Origin: Macrothele yani
Lineage: Eukaryota; Arthropoda; Arachnida; Araneae; Macrothelidae
Length of the DNA stretch: 64,000 nucleotides
Reading direction: 5' to 3'
NCBI GenBank assembly: GCA_039090855.1
Contig: CM077027.1
Coordinates: 103,210,424 to 103,274,423, forward strand
Shown: in pieces, positions 46,583-56,901 of the stretch
Layout: every line of letters starts with the position of its first letter
Numbering within the stretch: position 1 is the first letter of the stretch
Position numbers and translations under genes: made by a program
Notes under the pieces: model-generated
Seen by the model: only the letters and a program-made list of their open reading frames with translations
Databases searched by the model: none
What the model was told of the DNA's origin: nothing

Positions 46583-47239
46583 AATGAATAAAACACATGG
46601 ACTCTTAATATATCAACATGTGGTTGGTCATGATGAAATACAAGCTCAGGTAAATAAAAGACACACATTATTAAAAGTTTGGTCTTGTGGCCTGATATCA
46701 TACAAAATAACAAGCACAGGAAATTTTTCACTTTGAAAATGAATTATAAATTTGAATCTAGCATAATGAGTGAGATTGTGGGGAAAAACTGATGTGACTC
46801 TACTGCACAAACAATTTTTGCTTTGATTTATGTGTGGATGCATTTCAGCAATAGTAAATCCATTATCACTATTCAGTCTCCTCAATGGCATTAAACTTCT
46901 ATGGAGCATGATAATAGGCCGTACTCTAAGTTTCAGTTTATGTGGAGACATGCTTGGTTGGAGAAAAACCTGCAAATTTATCCTGAGAATGGAAGTCAAT
47001 CTCACACTCAATACACACAATAATAACCACACTTCTGAAGACCACTTTAGCTGCATTAAGACCTTATATGTTAGCTTCAATGGGTATTTGATTGTAAAAT
47101 TCAGGATTTCTACCCTTTTAGGTTAATCAAGAGTAATTTCAAAAAAGTCGGTATCACCAAATAGCTACACAACTGCATCTCACTTTTGTACACAGTGGTT
47201 GGGAATAGAAGTGTATATAAAGGTAGTATTATATATATA
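46583..47239. other. Sequence with an unrecognised 144-codon minus-strand ORF
   Basis: ORF at 46646-47080 (minus) includes VRPIIMLHRSLMPLRRLN and HYARFKFIIHFQSEKFPV. No family recognised. It lies directly outside the right long TIR. The rest holds a short TA repeat at 47230-47239. Confidence 0.3.
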
Positions 47240-48442
47240 CATGGTCATATCAAAATAATATGGTCACCTACCTAATAATGGGAATAACCACCCTTGGCCA
47301 AGATGACAGCGGCGAGGCGGCATGGCATGGACGCAATGCGGCCCTGGAAGGTTGCCCGAGGCACACGTGCCAATTCAGACTGCAGCAGAGCACAGAGGTC
47401 CCGAAAAGGACGTGGTTGTTGATCGCCACATCGAACCTATTGATCCAAATAGTTCCACAAGCGCTCTATGGGATTACAGTTGGGCAATTTCGCTGGCCAA
47501 GGGAGAATGGAGACATTGCTGTAATGTTCCTAGAACCAGTCATGCACTCCCCTTAGCAACATAGCAAGGTGCATTGTCCTGTTGGTAGACACCATCACCA
47601 CCAGGGTAAATATCCAACATGAAGGGGTGCATGTGATCAGCAAGGATGGACAGGTAGCCAATGGCATTCAGGGACCCATCCAGTGGTACCAGCAGTGCTA
47701 GGTCATACCAGAAAACTTCCCCTAGACAAGCACACTGCCACTGCTAGCCTGAACTGGACCAACAAGTGTGTTCGGGTGTTGGTTCTCATGTGTCCAATGT
47801 CATATCCACCATCGCCCATAACTTCTGTGGAGCAGAACCTCAATTTGACAGAAAAGGCAACCTTTTTCCACTTTTCCACTGTCCCATGAGAACTGGAGGT
47901 GTTGTCGCCGATGGATCTGGATTAACATGAGCGCCTTGATGCAGCGTCAACTCCGGAGACCCATAAGTAACAGGGTTCGCTCTACTGTTATCAGGGACAC
48001 GTACCGGAGTGCCCCAGCGTTCATTTGCATGGTCAATTGCTGCACTATTGCGCGTCGATTGCCCTTTACTAGTTGATGGAGGTGACCACCCCTGGGGTCG
48101 ATGGCCTTTGGGGCTCTACAGTTATGATGTTGGGAGGCAGTCTATGTGCCGGCCATCAATTTTTGGTACTACACCCTTACTACAGCCCCTCATGAACAGC
48201 CCACGAAGTCTGCTGTTTCGGAGATGCTTCCACCCTTGGCGCAGTAGCCGATGATCATTCCTTTTTGCACGTCCATCAAATCACTACCTCTGCCCATTGT
48301 GCTCACCTTACGCACCATGTCTCATATGTCCTGGCTGACTGCTTATATCTGCGTGTGGTCAACCTTGTCACATGCACTCTGTGATGCACATGGTCTGGTA
48401 TACTGAGATTCTGGAAATGGTCATATTATTCTGATATGACTG
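47240..48442 (-). mobile_element. Tc1-like transposon abutting the RTE tail
   Basis: Left end CATGGTCATATCAAAATAAT and right end (reverse complement) CAGTCATATCAGAATAATAT, flanked by TA at 47238-47239 and 48443-48444. Length 1203 bp. The right TA directly precedes the (TCA)n tail of RTE copy 3. Confidence 0.9.
47272..48297 (-). pseudogene. Tc1-like transposase (degenerate)
   Basis: ATG at 48297 (MGRGSDLMDVQKGMIIGYCA), HTH GGSISETADFVGCS then a stop. It ends RLAAVILAKGGYSHY before TAG at 47274-47272. The catalytic middle is broken by several frameshifts. Confidence 0.8.
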
Positions 48443-48444
48443 TA

Positions 48445-51400
48445 TCATCATCATCATCATCATCATCATCATTGTCAACCATTATCAATCCACTGCTGGA
48501 CGAAGGTCTCCCCAAGTTTCCTCCACAACGGTCTGTCTTGTGCCAGTCTCCTCCATGTCACCCCTGCATACTTTCGAATTTCATCCACACATCTCCCATG
48601 TGGTCTTCTTCTGGGTCTTTTCCTGTCCCTTGGAATCCAATCTAAAATTTCGGCTGTCCATTGATGATCTGTCCTTCTGGCAGTATGTCCAGCCCATTGC
48701 CATTCCAGGGATTTAACTCTGATCATGATGTCTTCCACTCTTGTCATTTTTCGGATCCACGAGTTCCACTTCTTATCTCTCCTGGTTACACCAAGTATGC
48801 ACCTCTCCATGCTTCTTTGAGTTGTCTGCAGCCTTTGTATGTCTCTTTTAGTTAAGGTCCACGACTCTGCACCATACGTAAGCACTGGAAGGATGCATTG
48901 ATCAAACACTTTTCTTTTAAGACATAATGGCATATTGCTCTTGAAAATTATGCTGTTTCTTCCAAAAGCTCTCCAGGCAAGTTTTGTACGCCGATTAATT
49001 TCTTCATCAATGTGACCCTCACTTGATATCTGCGGTCCAAGATAAACGTACGTGTCTGTTATCTCCAGCTTTTCTCCATCAATCGATAAATCTTCATTTC
49101 TTGTAAAAGCATTGAACATCACTTTTGTCTTCTGAAAGTTCATTTTTAATCCCACTTTACTCTTGTCAGCAAGTTCCTGGATCATACTCTGCAGCTCTGA
49201 TGGGGTAGTTGCAAAAATGACTACGTCATCAGCAAAATGAAGGTGGGTTAGATAATCTCCATTAATCTTTATCCCTTTGTTTTCCCAGCTCAGCGACTGA
49301 AAAACACCCTCCAATGTGGCATTAAAGAGCTTCGAAGATATGGTGTCACCTTGTCTCACTCCCTTTCCAATTTTTATGTGTGTTGTATTTTCAAACAGCC
49401 GAATCTTTGCACTTGCATTTTCATAGATGTTATTAATAATATTAATGTATGCATCTTCAATACCGCAGGTTTTCAGAGCCATTGTAACTGCTGATGGTTT
49501 CACCGAATCAAAGGCTTTTTCATAATCGATAAAAGCCATGCACAATGGAAGTTCATATTCCCTCGCTCTTTCAATTAGTTATCTCAGTATGTGGATATGA
49601 TCTATTGTGCTGTAGCCACTCCTGAATCCAGCTTGTTCTCTCGGTTGAGCCATGTCCAGTGTTACCTTCAAGCGGTGTGAAAGAACTTTAGGTAAGATTT
49701 TATAAACTACTGATAGGAGGCTGATAGGTCTGTAGTTTTCGAGATCCTCAATGTCACCTTTCTTATGTAGCAGGATCATTGTAGCGGTGTTCCAATCCTC
49801 AGGAATCTTCCCTTCATTAAGGCATCGAGTGAAAATTTGGGGGAGTACTGTTTCAATTTCTCCACTTGCTTCTTGTATGATGTCTACAGTAATTCCATCT
49901 TCTCCTGGAGCTTTTCCCCGCTTCATGTTCTTGATTGCATGTGCAACTTCTGCTGGAAGGACTGGAGGAACTCTGGTACTGGTATCTTTCATGATGTCTA
50001 TAGTGCATGTATCATCCCTTTCATATAATTTGGAGTAGAAATCTTTCACTCTTGTCAAAATTTCGCCTCTATTTCTTGTTACAGAACCATCTTCTTTTCT
50101 CAGTGCCATAATCTGTTTTCTTCCTTTACTGAGATGTCCCTTTGCTATCTTTAGGCTTTGGTTGTTTTCAATTGCTTTCCTCACTAGTTCACAGTTGAAT
50201 TTTCTTACGTCTTCAGTGATACTTTTTCTTACTGTCTTGCATAGCTCTATATATTCCACTTTGGAAGTCACATCTTCTTTAGTTGTCCTCATCTATCTTC
50301 TTTTTTGCATCAACATTTTGGTTTTTCCTGATAATTTGTTTACATGCAACTTGTTCTTAGACCCAGCTAATTTTGTTGCTGTTTCCATAAGAGCTTTGGT
50401 TACTTTTCTGTTAACTTCAGAGATGTCCACTTCTTCCAATGTTAGGCCTTATAAAGCAGAGAACCTGTTCTTCAGTTCCAACTTGAAGGTATTATGGTGT
50501 TTTTTAAGGTTGGTTATGTCAATAGATTTTGTTTGTCTTATGAGCTTGCCACGTTCAAGTTTAGTGTTGAGGTGCATCTTACATCTCACCAATCTATGGT
50601 CACTACCAGTGTTTAACTTGTTTAGCACACTGCAGTCTTCTATGACGAATTTTTTGTTACACATAATAAAATCAATTTCACTTGTCGACCCATTTGGATG
50701 TCTCCATGTCCATTTCCTGTGTGGCTTTTTCTTGAAGAAGGAGTTCAAGATGAAAAACCCTTCTGCCTCTGCAAACTCAACGAGAGTATTTCCACGCTGG
50801 TTTCTGTTGCCGTGACCGAATTTACCTACTGAAGTTTCATTCTGTTGCTGTTGCCCTATTTTTGCATTGAAATCTCCCATAATTATTTTCAAGTGCTGCT
50901 TACCTTTATTATTTAGATGACAAATTTCCTCATAAAATTCTTTAATTTCTTCTTCAGGATGACTTGTGGTGGGTGCATAAGTTTGAATAATCTGAGCCTG
51001 GTATCTTCTCGAGAGTTGGATAACGAGTCGTGCAGCTCTGTCAGAAAAACTTTCAACTTCTACAACTTTATCCTTCAGTTTCTTGTTTATTATAAATCCA
51101 ACACCACTAGTTCTGCCAGTATCTGTCCCACGATAGTAAAAGAGATGTCCACTTTTCAGTTCAATGAGATCTTCTCCTTTTCTCCTTACCTCACTTAGCC
51201 CGACGATGTCCCACTTGATCCTTTGTAGTTCCTCTCCCAATTCAAGAAGTTTTGAATCAGGAGATAGGGAGCGTCCATTATATGTAGCCAAGGTCAGCAT
51301 CAGATGGCAGCCTAGTCCGGTCCTCCGGGGATTGTTAGCACCCTCTGCCTTCATGTCGCACTGGCCGCTGCCTTGGCCAGGTACATTCCAGCTGCCGGAG

Positions 51401-51620
51401 ACTGAGGGCCAAGATTTAAGTTGTGGAATCATTTTGGAGGGGTTTGGCCATAACTCACCATGCTGGCCAAGCGGGTTGGTGAGTGTGAGATAATTTCCTG
51501 TAATCCCGATGGTATAGTTATACCGCTATTGGCGGTCGTCAGAGCCCCTTTAGTGGGAACAGGATGCACCACGAGAAGGCGGGGTTGACATTTGTCAAGG
51601 AGAGGCTGTGATGTTACATA
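48445..51620 (-). mobile_element. RTE-clade retrotransposon, copy 3 (full length)
   Basis: Minus-strand copy with (TCA)n tail at 48445-48473 and the longest 5' end of the three, reaching AACATCACAGCCTCTCC at about 51600-51616. Very close to copy 1. It abuts an AT microsatellite on the 5' side. Confidence 0.95.
48475..51432 (-). pseudogene. RTE endonuclease-RT ORF, copy 3 (three nonsense codons)
   Basis: ATG at 51432 (MIPQLKSWPSV). Relative to copy 1 it has three point nonsense changes, each Glu to stop: after FSAL near 50448, at KRR-x-MRTT near 50293, and at LR-x-LIER near 49578. One codon is deleted in KSKVGLK. Otherwise colinear, with GDFNAKIG, FIDYEKAFDS and FADDVV intact. A young, recently disabled copy. 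Confidence 0.93.
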
Positions 51621-51626
51621 TATATA

Positions 51627-52073
51627 TTTGTATAACCTGCAGACCACGAAATGCAAGAAAAAAGTCATTCCATTCTATAATCTGCAGTAGGGCATAACCC
51701 ACAGGTCATGAAACGCAGAAAAAAAAAAAAAAATACCATATAATCTAAACCTGCAGAGTTGGTCCCAAACTACAATTTCCTACAGAAATATGATTCATGT
51801 GATGACTCAGCTGCCACAGAAGCAGATAAACTGATCTTATAAAAAATTACCTATCATTTTTTAAGTGTTGTGTTACTTTCAAGTGAATGAAGGGCAAAAT
51901 TCACTAATTTTTTTCATCATTACCACAGTTAGATTCCATAGTGTACAGTCCTATAATTATGCCTGCGAACCCCACACACGAACATGTGTATTGCTACACT
52001 TCCCACAGAAAGTGATCATCCATGAGAATAAATAATTTGCCTTTGCTGCATCATGTTTTCTGTAAAAATGCTC

Positions 52074-52113
<40 letters not shown>

Positions 52114-53069
52114 ACTGTTTGCAGACCTCTATCCTTGTATTGCATTACATTTTCCTATTGTTACAACACTTTTGGTAATTTTACAAATATATGACCTCAT
52201 GTCATAGCTTTGACAGAACATCTTCATTGAGAACTGAGGCTGAAAATCAAGGAGCATTATTTGGGAAGGGAAGAAAGTTGTTCTGTCAAAACTATTAGCA
52301 TGCTCCCTATTACATAATAAATGTATCTAATGGCTGTATGCACAATATATCTATATTAATTTCTGGAGGTGATATTCACCTCTTACACAATATTATTTGC
52401 AAGTGGTATTACAAATTCTCCCCACTGAAAACTATGAACATAACAACATAGATAGAGTTTTACATTTGAGAACATAAATTATTTTAGCAATATTTATTTT
52501 GCTTTGCAATAATGTGCCTATTCCAGTTTATAAGACTCATAAATGTTTGTCTGTTATAATCACAGTTAATTATTTCAAAATACACAATACAAATCCAAAC
52601 AGAGATGCTAGAACTACATGGCAAATTTTAAGGCCGAAATGAAATTAAGAATGCTCAGCTGAAACATTTATTCTTGTCTTTCTTTCATATCTTTTTCTAT
52701 AAAATTTTTGTTTCATGTTCAAAAACTCATCAGCCCTAGCCCTTTCAATGAGTGAGTTTTTGAGAGCATTATTGTAATTAATTGGTGAAACCGTGAAGAT
52801 TACCGATTCCAAATGTGGTAACAATACAGCAGAGTGGTTTATATGCATATTTTAACAAATTTTCCTAACCAAATGCATTTTTCCATTCATTGTACTCTCC
52901 TCTCCTTGACACATAAAATTAACAGAAGAAAACATGTCTTTTTCTTTCAATAAAATTAAATTTCAAATTCAGAACATACTGTTGTCTGACAAGCATCTTG
53001 CACTTGTGTTCTGTGCTTATTTTTCCTACAAAGCATTATCCTGTATGATTACCTCCTATTCAGAACAAT
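51627..53069. other. Unassigned AT-rich sequence
   Basis: A-runs at 51719-51733 and 52080-52110. The stretch 52655-52733 recurs as a diverged direct repeat at 54402-54486. No genes seen. Confidence 0.5.
52655..52733. repeat. Direct repeat flanking a mariner relic, copy 1
   Basis: TCAGCTGAAACATTTA ... TTTTTCTATAAAATTTTT ... AAAACTCATCAG; copy 2 lies at 54402-54486. Confidence 0.6.
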
Positions 53070-53948
53070 AAAATGAACACAAATATAAACGAACATATTA
53101 CTGACTACAACAAAGGAAGTGGGCTATGGGCCGGAACAGGTAATAATCTGACAGGGCAAGGTCTGGACTATATTCTGGGTGTGGCATCAGTTAGATGCCC
53201 TAAAGTTCTTGGAGTTTTGCACTGGTCGTTTGCATGGTACGAGGCCAAGCGCTGTCCTGCCGTAGGAGAATGCACTTTCGGTTCACCACTGCCGGGTCCT
53301 TCTCCAAAATGGCATACATCCGTTCCAGCTGTTCAGAGTAGAGGTTGACATTGATGGTCCGACTGTCTGGAACAAATTTGTAATGGATTATTGCCTCAAA
53401 ATTCCACCAGACGCAGAGCATCACCTTGTGCTTGAAGTGCCCATGTTTGGCAACATGTTCAGGAAGCTGGCCCGGGATCAACCACTGTTGTTGTGTGTTA
53501 GGATTACAGAAATAGACCCATTTTTCATCGCACATAACAATTCTTTTGATGAAATGTACATCGCTTGGGTTTTCTACGAGTTTCATGCACACTTCCACTC
53601 GGCGGTTTGCTTCACTTGGCGTCAGTTCGCAAAGGAACGATGCGGCACCATGGTGGTCTGTGATATGCCCAGCTCGCCTGATAATCTTCAAGTGCTGGTA
53701 GTCAGATTTGCCTCTATGGCCTGGCGCACGGACTCCGAATCCACGGTTTGCGGCCTACCTGACTTTGGCTGATCGTCGAGGTTTCTGTCACCCGAGCAAA
53801 ATTTCTTGAACCATATGGTTGTGGTGCTGTGGTCCATGGAACCTTCCCCTTTTACATGACAAATGTTTTGCGATGCTTGAGCAGCATTATGGCCGAGTTC
53901 AAACTCGTAAAGCAAAATTTACCTAATTAACCGGTTGTGGCTGTTCAT
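53070..53948 (-). pseudogene. Mariner-like transposase (SETMAR-type)
   Basis: Probable start at 53948 (MNSHNRLIR with a stop after it), then LLYEFELGHNAAQASQNI and WFKKFCSGDRNLDDQPKSGRP (HTH). The catalytic part at 53691-53200 is open: RIVMCDEKWVYFCNPNTQQQ (first D), VMLCVWWNFEAIIHY, and LLRQDSAWP (second D). Then YSPDLAL and DYYLFRPIAHFL (third D) follow in another frame. All three acids remain; frameshifts disable it. Confidence 0.85.
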
Positions 53949-55153
53949 CTTTTAGGCATCCCAACCATAGACAGAACGACGACATGCAATGGTGTTCACA
54001 GTAATGAGTACCACTTTATATCCCTTTCAATTGACTGCAGTGTGCGACTTGAACTAGTTTAAACACGTGACATACCCACCACAGTGAATATGTTTATGCA
54101 GACATTGCAAAACTCTTGACTCACCCCCTCTAACAACGTGCTATTCCTTTCGGAAACCAAAAGCTCTGCTTTTTAAATGCAATTTGTAAAACTAGAAAGC
54201 ATGATGTGGTTGGTAGTGAGAGTCAGCATGTAAAACACCACACAATCAAGCCAATCTTCAACTCTTCTTATGTTATATATATCCCTTTTCTTCAAAGACA
54301 CATAAGGCAAAAGTGTTTGGTCTGGAGTCCTTGTGTGATGTACTTTAAGAACCCAAAAAGATTTGGCCTAACAAAATATCAGACAAACGAAGCTAAAATG
54401 TTCAGCCAAAACATTTAGTCTAATCTTTTTTTTTTTTTTGTTCTCTTTTTCTATAAAATGTTTATTTCATTTTGAAAAACTCACCAGAAAGAAGACTAAT
54501 CTTCTCTCCCTTCAGAGAGATTACATTGCCAGAAAAATGTAATCTTCTGTACTTTAAGGCACAGAAGACCACATTCGCCACCACCAGAAATGGTAGCAAT
54601 GTAGTACAGAAGGTTAGGAATAATCAGAAAATTAGACCTAACACTAGCACTTCTGGAAGGAACCATGAAGTCATCCTTCACTGTTTTTGAATTTCAAAGT
54701 ATTTCAATCAAGAATGCATATAAATACTTATAATTCCTTTCATTTTTTTGCAAATGTATATAATTGCAAAAAAATGCTTTTGATAACATCAAGACATTAT
54801 TACATATAGTGGGGAACAACTCTTTCTGAAGAAATAATTCTTCACATATTCATGGAAGGCAATACAAATGGTTGTTGGCCCAAATGTGCCGACACAGAAA
54901 CAGTGAAAATGCAGCACATTTGTGCCAACAATGACATCAGAATATTAACTTTGATGATATTAGGGTGAAGAATGGAAAATATATAACATAAGAAGAGTTG
55001 AAGATTGGCTTCACTGCATGTGGTTTCAACACGCATACACACATGCCAGATACCACAAACCCTAATTATAATTACCATATTATTAAGTATGGTTTGCATA
55101 ACGATCATTAACACAGTAAAAAGTAAACATTTTTTTTTTTGTCTACTACTTAC
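53949..55153. other. Unassigned intronic sequence
   Basis: Contains the second copy of the direct repeat (54402-54486) and a T-run. No genes recognised before COMMD2 exon 2. Confidence 0.5.
54402..54486. repeat. Direct repeat flanking a mariner relic, copy 2
   Basis: Diverged copy of 52655-52733, with a T-run expansion. Confidence 0.6.
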
Positions 55154-55231
55154 GAGCTGCACTTTGGTATATTTTGGTATTAGTGCCTTTGTGAAGGTGT
55201 TCAACTGCAATCTTACAAAATTCCTTGACAA
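55154..55231 (-). CDS. COMMD2: COMMD2 coding exon 2
   Basis: Acceptor TTTCTATAG and donor GTAAGT flank 78 nt, phase 1 in and phase 1 out. The peptide contains EFCKIAVEHL and TKIYQSAA, matching the COMMD2 N-terminal helical (HN) domain segment between the VDS motif and the RKLNV-type segment. The codon split with exon 3 reads CAG (Gln) where vertebrates have Arg. The first TAG after the exon is the intronic GTAAGTAG, so no continuous ORF is visible here. Confidence 0.88.
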
Positions 55232-55501
55232 CTATAGAAAGAAAAAATATTATTACACTATATAGTAGACATGAAATACTCTTTCACTATTCAAATATTT
55301 AAAATTTACTGTCAGCAAAAGAAGTAGCTACATAAAACAACATATTTTTTCATGACAAATCCTAGGTCCAAGAATAGGTGGGGGGGAGAAGGGGGCTGAA
55401 GGATCATCTGGCGAGGCTCTATGTTCAGTGGCATACTTGAAAAACTCGGGGGCCCTCCACAAAAAATATCTTCAATGCCCTTTTGGGAAAATCAATGGTT
55501 A

Positions 55502-55928
55502 AGATTCCATCTTTGGCCTGCTCGATAGATGGCACCACAGTATGTCCCTTAGTGGATCTTTTATTTTAACGTAACACTGCAATAAATATAGATATTTTTC
55601 ATTATATCAAAGGTATCTGAGACTTAGATTGCTATGGAATCAGGTAAAAGATATGCTATGCTTGTGAAAGTTGTCACAAATATTCTAGGCAGCAGGGTTT
55701 AGATGAACATCGTAGAATAAAAGGTCATTATGTAAGTAGACTTACCAATCCCGCCCCATGTGCATCTTCTTTTCAATGCATAGTTTGTGACAAATCATTT
55801 ACCCTTGTCATCATATCTGAGGCATTGCAAAACATTTTCTCATATTTCTTGCAGTGTTACGTTAAAATAAAAGATCCACTAAGGGACATACCGTGGCCCC
55901 ATCTATCGAGCAGGCCGAAGATGGAACC
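55502..55928. mobile_element. MITE with about 81-bp TIRs and TTA duplication
   Basis: Arms of about 81 bp, roughly 93% alike: the left begins AGATTCCATCTTTGGCCTGC, the right (reverse complement) GGTTCCATCTTCGGCCTGC, and both end in ACGTAACACTGCAA. TTA abuts both sides (55499-55501 and 55929-55931). The core carries a zinc-finger ORF. Confidence 0.85.
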
Positions 55929-55932
55929 TTAG
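55648..55932 (+). CDS. C2H2 zinc-finger ORF fragment inside a MITE
   Basis: 95 codons (stop to stop, no early ATG). The first finger, YACESCHKYSRQQGLDEHRR with IKGH, has C-x2-C-x11-H-x5-H spacing; the cysteines are at codons starting 55663 and 55672 and the last His at 55726. A second partial finger, FQCIVCDKSFTLV, has C-x2-C but no histidines. The frame runs on through the right TIR and stops at the target duplication. Looks like a captured host exon rather than a transposase. Confidence 0.5.
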   Translation, partial: KICYACESCHKYSRQQGLDEHRRIKGHYVSRLTNPAPCASSFQCIVCDKSFTLVIISEALQNIFSYFLQCYVKIKDPLRDIPWPHLSSRPKMEP

Positions 55933-56901
55933 CCAAATCAATTACATTTCAATTAATGAAAATTTTAAATTTCATATTATTAATGGGTTTTATGAGCATT
56001 TTAATAATGCAAGTTCTTTGGCACCTACAAGAAATTTTCATAAAACCAAAATTGTTGCACTTTATTTCATGTAACATAAACACTCGCGATGTAATTAAAA
56101 TTATTGCCCTCATTTTATACAAATACAAAGTGTTACAAAACACTTCCACAAAAGCTAAGCAAACTTGCAAATTTTATTCTTTTACAGAACCAGATATTTC
56201 TTTGAAATGCATGACAAACACATGCACACTCAACTGTCGTATGATAGCATCTGATGACCTTTTCCAATTTATAAGAAAACACAGAACATAAGTTAGCAAA
56301 TGAGTAACAATTAAGAATTGTGGCATAAAAAATAAAACTATTTAAATTATTTACTCATGAATATAAAAACCACACTTAACATAATGTTTTGCACATAGTA
56401 AAAAAGTTTCTCTTGACTCTGTTATTAAAAAAAAAATTCCACAAGTCTCAGTTTCTTCGTCCCCACGAAGAACATTTTAGTTCATTACATTCTGAAGGAT
56501 GCGTAGTTATGTGCAAACAGCAGTAAACCTTATCCTCATTGGTACAAAAATTTAATTCAATGAACTGATATTCCTTTCATATTGTCTTGCTAATATGCAT
56601 GTATCTGGCTGTGAAAAGGGGCCTCAAAGTCATCTGGGAAAAACTGGTGCTTTCCTGTCATTCAGTTTTTGTAAACTAAAACTGCAAAAATGTTTTTAAA
56701 TATTTATCTCATTTATTGGAAAAAATGCCAAAAATTGGTTTTCTTTTTAATATCTCATTCAAATCAGCCGTCAGAAATTACTTGCTATGTTTTGTTTTTA
56801 ACCACTTTCATACGAAAACTTTGTAAAATCTATTTACTGAGGCAAGAGGCCCTTGAAGTTGTGAGCCCCCCCCCATTGCAGGGGGGCTATCAGTATGCCC
56901 G

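Larger units (their letters stand above)
55429..56901. mobile_element. hAT-like element (tentative)
   Basis: Left end CAGTGGCATACTTG plus GGGGGCCC; right end (reverse complement) CAGACGGGCATACTGATAGC plus CCCCCC. No clear 8-bp duplication. It hosts a MITE at 55502-55928. No hAT transposase recognised in the remaining sequence. Confidence 0.4.

Noticed and set aside
55893..56291. 132-codon plus-strand ORF
   Set aside because: Begins in the MITE terminal repeat and crosses its border into unrelated sequence; no family motifs.
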